A stretch of DNA of 64,000 bases, from the NCBI GenBank assembly GCA_026874595.1, contig CM049306.1, positions 5,782,019-5,846,018 on the forward strand, given 5' to 3'. The stretch is from Sipunculus nudus. Taxonomy: Eukaryota; Annelida; Sipuncula; Golfingiida; Sipunculidae. This document shows, piece by piece, positions 61,537 to 64,000 of this stretch; position 1 is the stretch's first letter, and every line of letters starts with the position of its first letter. The notes beneath the pieces are model-generated. The model ran no database searches and was not told the DNA's origin. It saw only the letters and a program-made list of their open reading frames with translations. The position numbers were made by a program, and so were the translations under genes.

Positions 61537-62527
61537 GTTATTTTTAATATTGCTAAACTGGGATAGCAGCATGTTTTATTTAGCATAACTATGAGTAGTA
61601 ATAAGTGTTTATATTACATTCCTTGAAAATCATTCATATTCTGAAAAAAAAAATACAAAAGAATAAAGCATAGATATTTTGTCACTTATCTTAATACTAT
61701 AATCTAAGAAAACATTCTATTTCAAATGTGACAACAAAGAAAACACAAACATTTATCAATTCACTGCAAGTCCATTAAATATTTGAGTGTATGATACATT
61801 TTGAATAACTGTGTTAAATGGTCACTCAATTAATGCTTACAGTTTCTTATTTCTTTGTGAAAAAGTCTGTGATTGAAGACTGTTTGGAGCAAAGTGCACG
61901 TTGCAGCTTTGCATTTGTTATCAATCTTATAGTTCAACATAATTTCAGCAGAACTGTCCATGTACTCTGCAGCAAAATACTTCAAGCGATCTATGCAGCT
62001 TCCTGTCTCTTCAAATGACATCACCGAGGTTTTGGGTGTTGCATCACTGTCGCAATCAGACAGATCAGTGGGTTCCACAGAGTTAACCACTGGTTTCTCC
62101 TAGGCTGTCTTACACTGTTGATAGTCAACACTTGTTAATTACTTAGCACAGGAGCTTAACGTCTGGCTGATGTCTGACTTGAATAGGTGCAGGCATATTA
62201 ATCTAATTAGTGTGCATGCATCCCAAGCTAGGCCTTGAGTCAAGTAGATCATAATCATTGTTATGCAGTAATTCAGTGAAACACCTCTAACTTTGGTTAA
62301 TTATTTTGATTGTTATTTGTAAAAATATTATTTTTATCATTTAATAATCAATATAGTGTTAATAACTTTTAAAAGCACAATAAAGAACGATTATCAAAGT
62401 TGCAATAAGGAGATAGTTTAAGCTTGAAATTCGGTGAAGTGCCCACATTAGCTGTGGAAAACTGTCCACTTTACAAAATACAGAGGTGCCCACTTTATGG
62501 AGGTGCCCTCTAGGAGGAGTTCCACTG
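61139..62527 (-). mobile_element. Tigger/pogo-like DNA transposon, internally deleted
   Basis: Ends CAGTCGAACGTCT (61139) and, on the minus strand, CAGTGGAACTCCT (from 62527) are imperfect inverted repeats flanked by TA on each side, as in Tc1/mariner-pogo elements. Subterminal GCCCACTATATGGAGG / GCCCACTTTATGGAGG repeats occur at both ends. On the minus strand 62090-61830 an 86-codon frame (SFEETGSCIDRLKYF..., NHRLFHKE) resembles the C-terminal tail of Tigger transposases. The DNA-binding and DDE catalytic parts are absent from the 1.39-kb element. A (TA)n expansion sits inside at 61475-61533. Confidence 0.75.
61475..61533. repeat. (TA)n microsatellite
   Basis: About 29 TA dinucleotides within the transposon remnant. 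Confidence 0.95.
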
Positions 62528-62529
62528 TA

Positions 62530-63512
62530 TACACAGGATGTTAAAAGTTATTAATCAGTAAAGGAACAACGCTGGAACCACAGTGCCCACTGTCTTGTAC
62601 ACTACCGTTGAATCGTTATTAGACACAATTCTTAATCAAAGTGTTGGCGTCGTTCCTGTTCAAAAAGTAATTTGTTCTTGAAAAAGTAAATGAAATTTTA
62701 TACACAAAAAGATGAATCAAATAGGATTGGACTTGAATAATACGCAAAAATTCACAATAAAGCGTAGGAATTTAACGCTACAAAATAATCAATAACCAGA
62801 TTCCTTGTCGTGATAGGCATACAACCATAGAAAACCACAGAGCCGTTAGTGGTAAATGGTTGCAAATGGTTGCTAATATCTGATAAAACTCCAGTTGCAC
62901 GTAACCCGGGTCACTGAAATATATTTTTTAAAATTTCAAATGTTTCTTTTTCCTGTTGTTAGATAAGGATAGTAGTGAATTAGGACATTCATTTGTGTCA
63001 GGGCCGGCCTTTTTGTGAAGAGCTGACTTAGTGGTGGTCAACCATGGGGTTGGTGTATCGTGAAAATCTGTGTTTAAAAGTTTGATTATGATCCCGGCGG
63101 AGGTGTACGCGTAGGCTTAGATTACGTTTCTAGTTATATCAGTTATACTAAAGATAAAACAAATAAAGTTGAAGAGTTGCTTATATAAACATCTTTAAGT
63201 TCCCCTTTAATATGTTTCTAATATATATATATTGAGAGAGAGATTATTATAATAACATTCAAATAAATATCGATACCGCCCCCTAACTATCTATGTTAAA
63301 CATTTTTATATATACTTCACTCTATCAATTTATCTGGCATGATTATTCTAAATGTTCAAATATTATTACATATGTAAGCCGCTGATCTACATTTCATACA
63401 ACTGAAATAAGAATGCACTATACATTTACCTGAGTATATCAGTTTCTTTCATTCTAAAAGAAAGTATTAAACATATATTAGTCATTAAAGATAAATAAAG
63501 TTTGTGAGTAGT
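62530..63512. other. gene-free interval
   Basis: No supported gene; AT-rich with short TA and GA runs near 63224-63245. Confidence 0.4.
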
Positions 63513-63685
63513 ATGGGGAATGCACTATATTTCGGGAGGATAGGTGAATCTTTTCATGTGATCCAGAGCGGAGCTATCCGTCCCCTATCCCTGCCGATCG
63601 TCCCCGCCAGCCCGGGTACACAGCAGGGACCAGGAATGATCAATCGTATAACTGTGTCCTTGCGCCAAGCATTCGGACTCACCCT
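63513..63685 (+). other. exon-like segment, possible first coding exon
   Basis: ATG at 63513 opens a frame in a distinctly GC-richer patch, beginning MGNALYFG and continuing with a Pro-rich stretch (PLSLPIVPASPG). It meets a good donor (ACCCT|GTGAGT) at 63686, three bases before its in-frame TGA. MGN could be a myristoylation start. Any further exons would lie at or beyond the window's edge. No family recognised. Confidence 0.25.
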
Positions 63686-64000
63686 GTGAGTTTCTCGGTC
63701 GATGTCATACCGGGAAGTTGTTTACGACTCTAATCTAGTGTTGGGTCTTTGACTTATTTCTGTTGTAAACTTGTACAGTATCTCCTACCACACGTGGAAT
63801 TGTCCGTCTTCAAGGTTACCAAACCGTCTTCATGTAGAGTGGAACATCTATACTACTCTTGAAAGACTGTGTCTGATCTAAGACGTCTCAAATGAATTTT
63901 ATTTTATTTTATTTCATTCCAAATTTATTTTCTGATCTTAGTTAGCAGCATCTTGCTCAAAAGAATTCATATACATTGAGAAATACAAGAAAGGGTTCTC

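Overview
The window looks like AT-rich nuclear DNA from an invertebrate animal, most likely a bivalve or other mollusc. The reasons are single-exon LRR-Ig receptor genes, a tRNA-headed SINE, a Ty3/gypsy LTR, a Tigger-like DNA transposon remnant, several MITEs, and very many minisatellites and (TA)n tracts. No bacterial operon structure, Shine-Dalgarno pattern or viral genome is visible. The species assignment is inference.

The coding core is a plus-strand cluster at about 5.4-29.1 kb. It encodes type I membrane proteins with a signal peptide, an LRR N-cap, seven leucine-rich repeats, an LRR C-cap, one Ig-like domain, one transmembrane helix and a short tail. Three loci are intact (5437-6744, 14525-15859, 27796-29142). 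One is intact except for a single in-frame TAA (19395-20693). Two are decayed relics (22315-22925 and 25686-25877). Flanking non-coding blocks are duplicated with the genes, so this is a tandem birth-and-death array. The last intact copy keeps the shared ectodomain but has an unrelated membrane/tail segment. A Ty3/gypsy 3' end (RNase H remnant, polypurine tract, LTR) replaces the front of one relic.

From 29 to 64 kb no certain intact gene was found. There is a decayed acyl-CoA synthetase (ANL family) pseudogene on the minus strand (41.35-42.8 kb), a SINE with near-perfect target-site duplications (34.2 kb), a 195-bp MITE with two degenerate relatives, and a 664-bp element with 165-bp terminal inverted repeats and a 7-bp duplication (49.9 kb). 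There are also a solo LTR inserted inside a minisatellite (56 kb) and a Tigger-like remnant (61.1-62.5 kb). A few short exon-like segments are listed at low confidence.

Minisatellites make up about 10 kb: 33-bp (1.5 kb), 32-bp (6.7-8.6 kb, starting at the stop codon of the first LRR-Ig gene), 45-bp (32.8 kb), 43-bp (38.0 kb), 42-bp (44.4-47.2 kb), 19-bp (53.1-55.98 kb) and 48-bp (58.8-59.9 kb). Their long open frames (up to about 980 codons) follow from repeat arithmetic and absence of stop triplets, and are not treated as genes.
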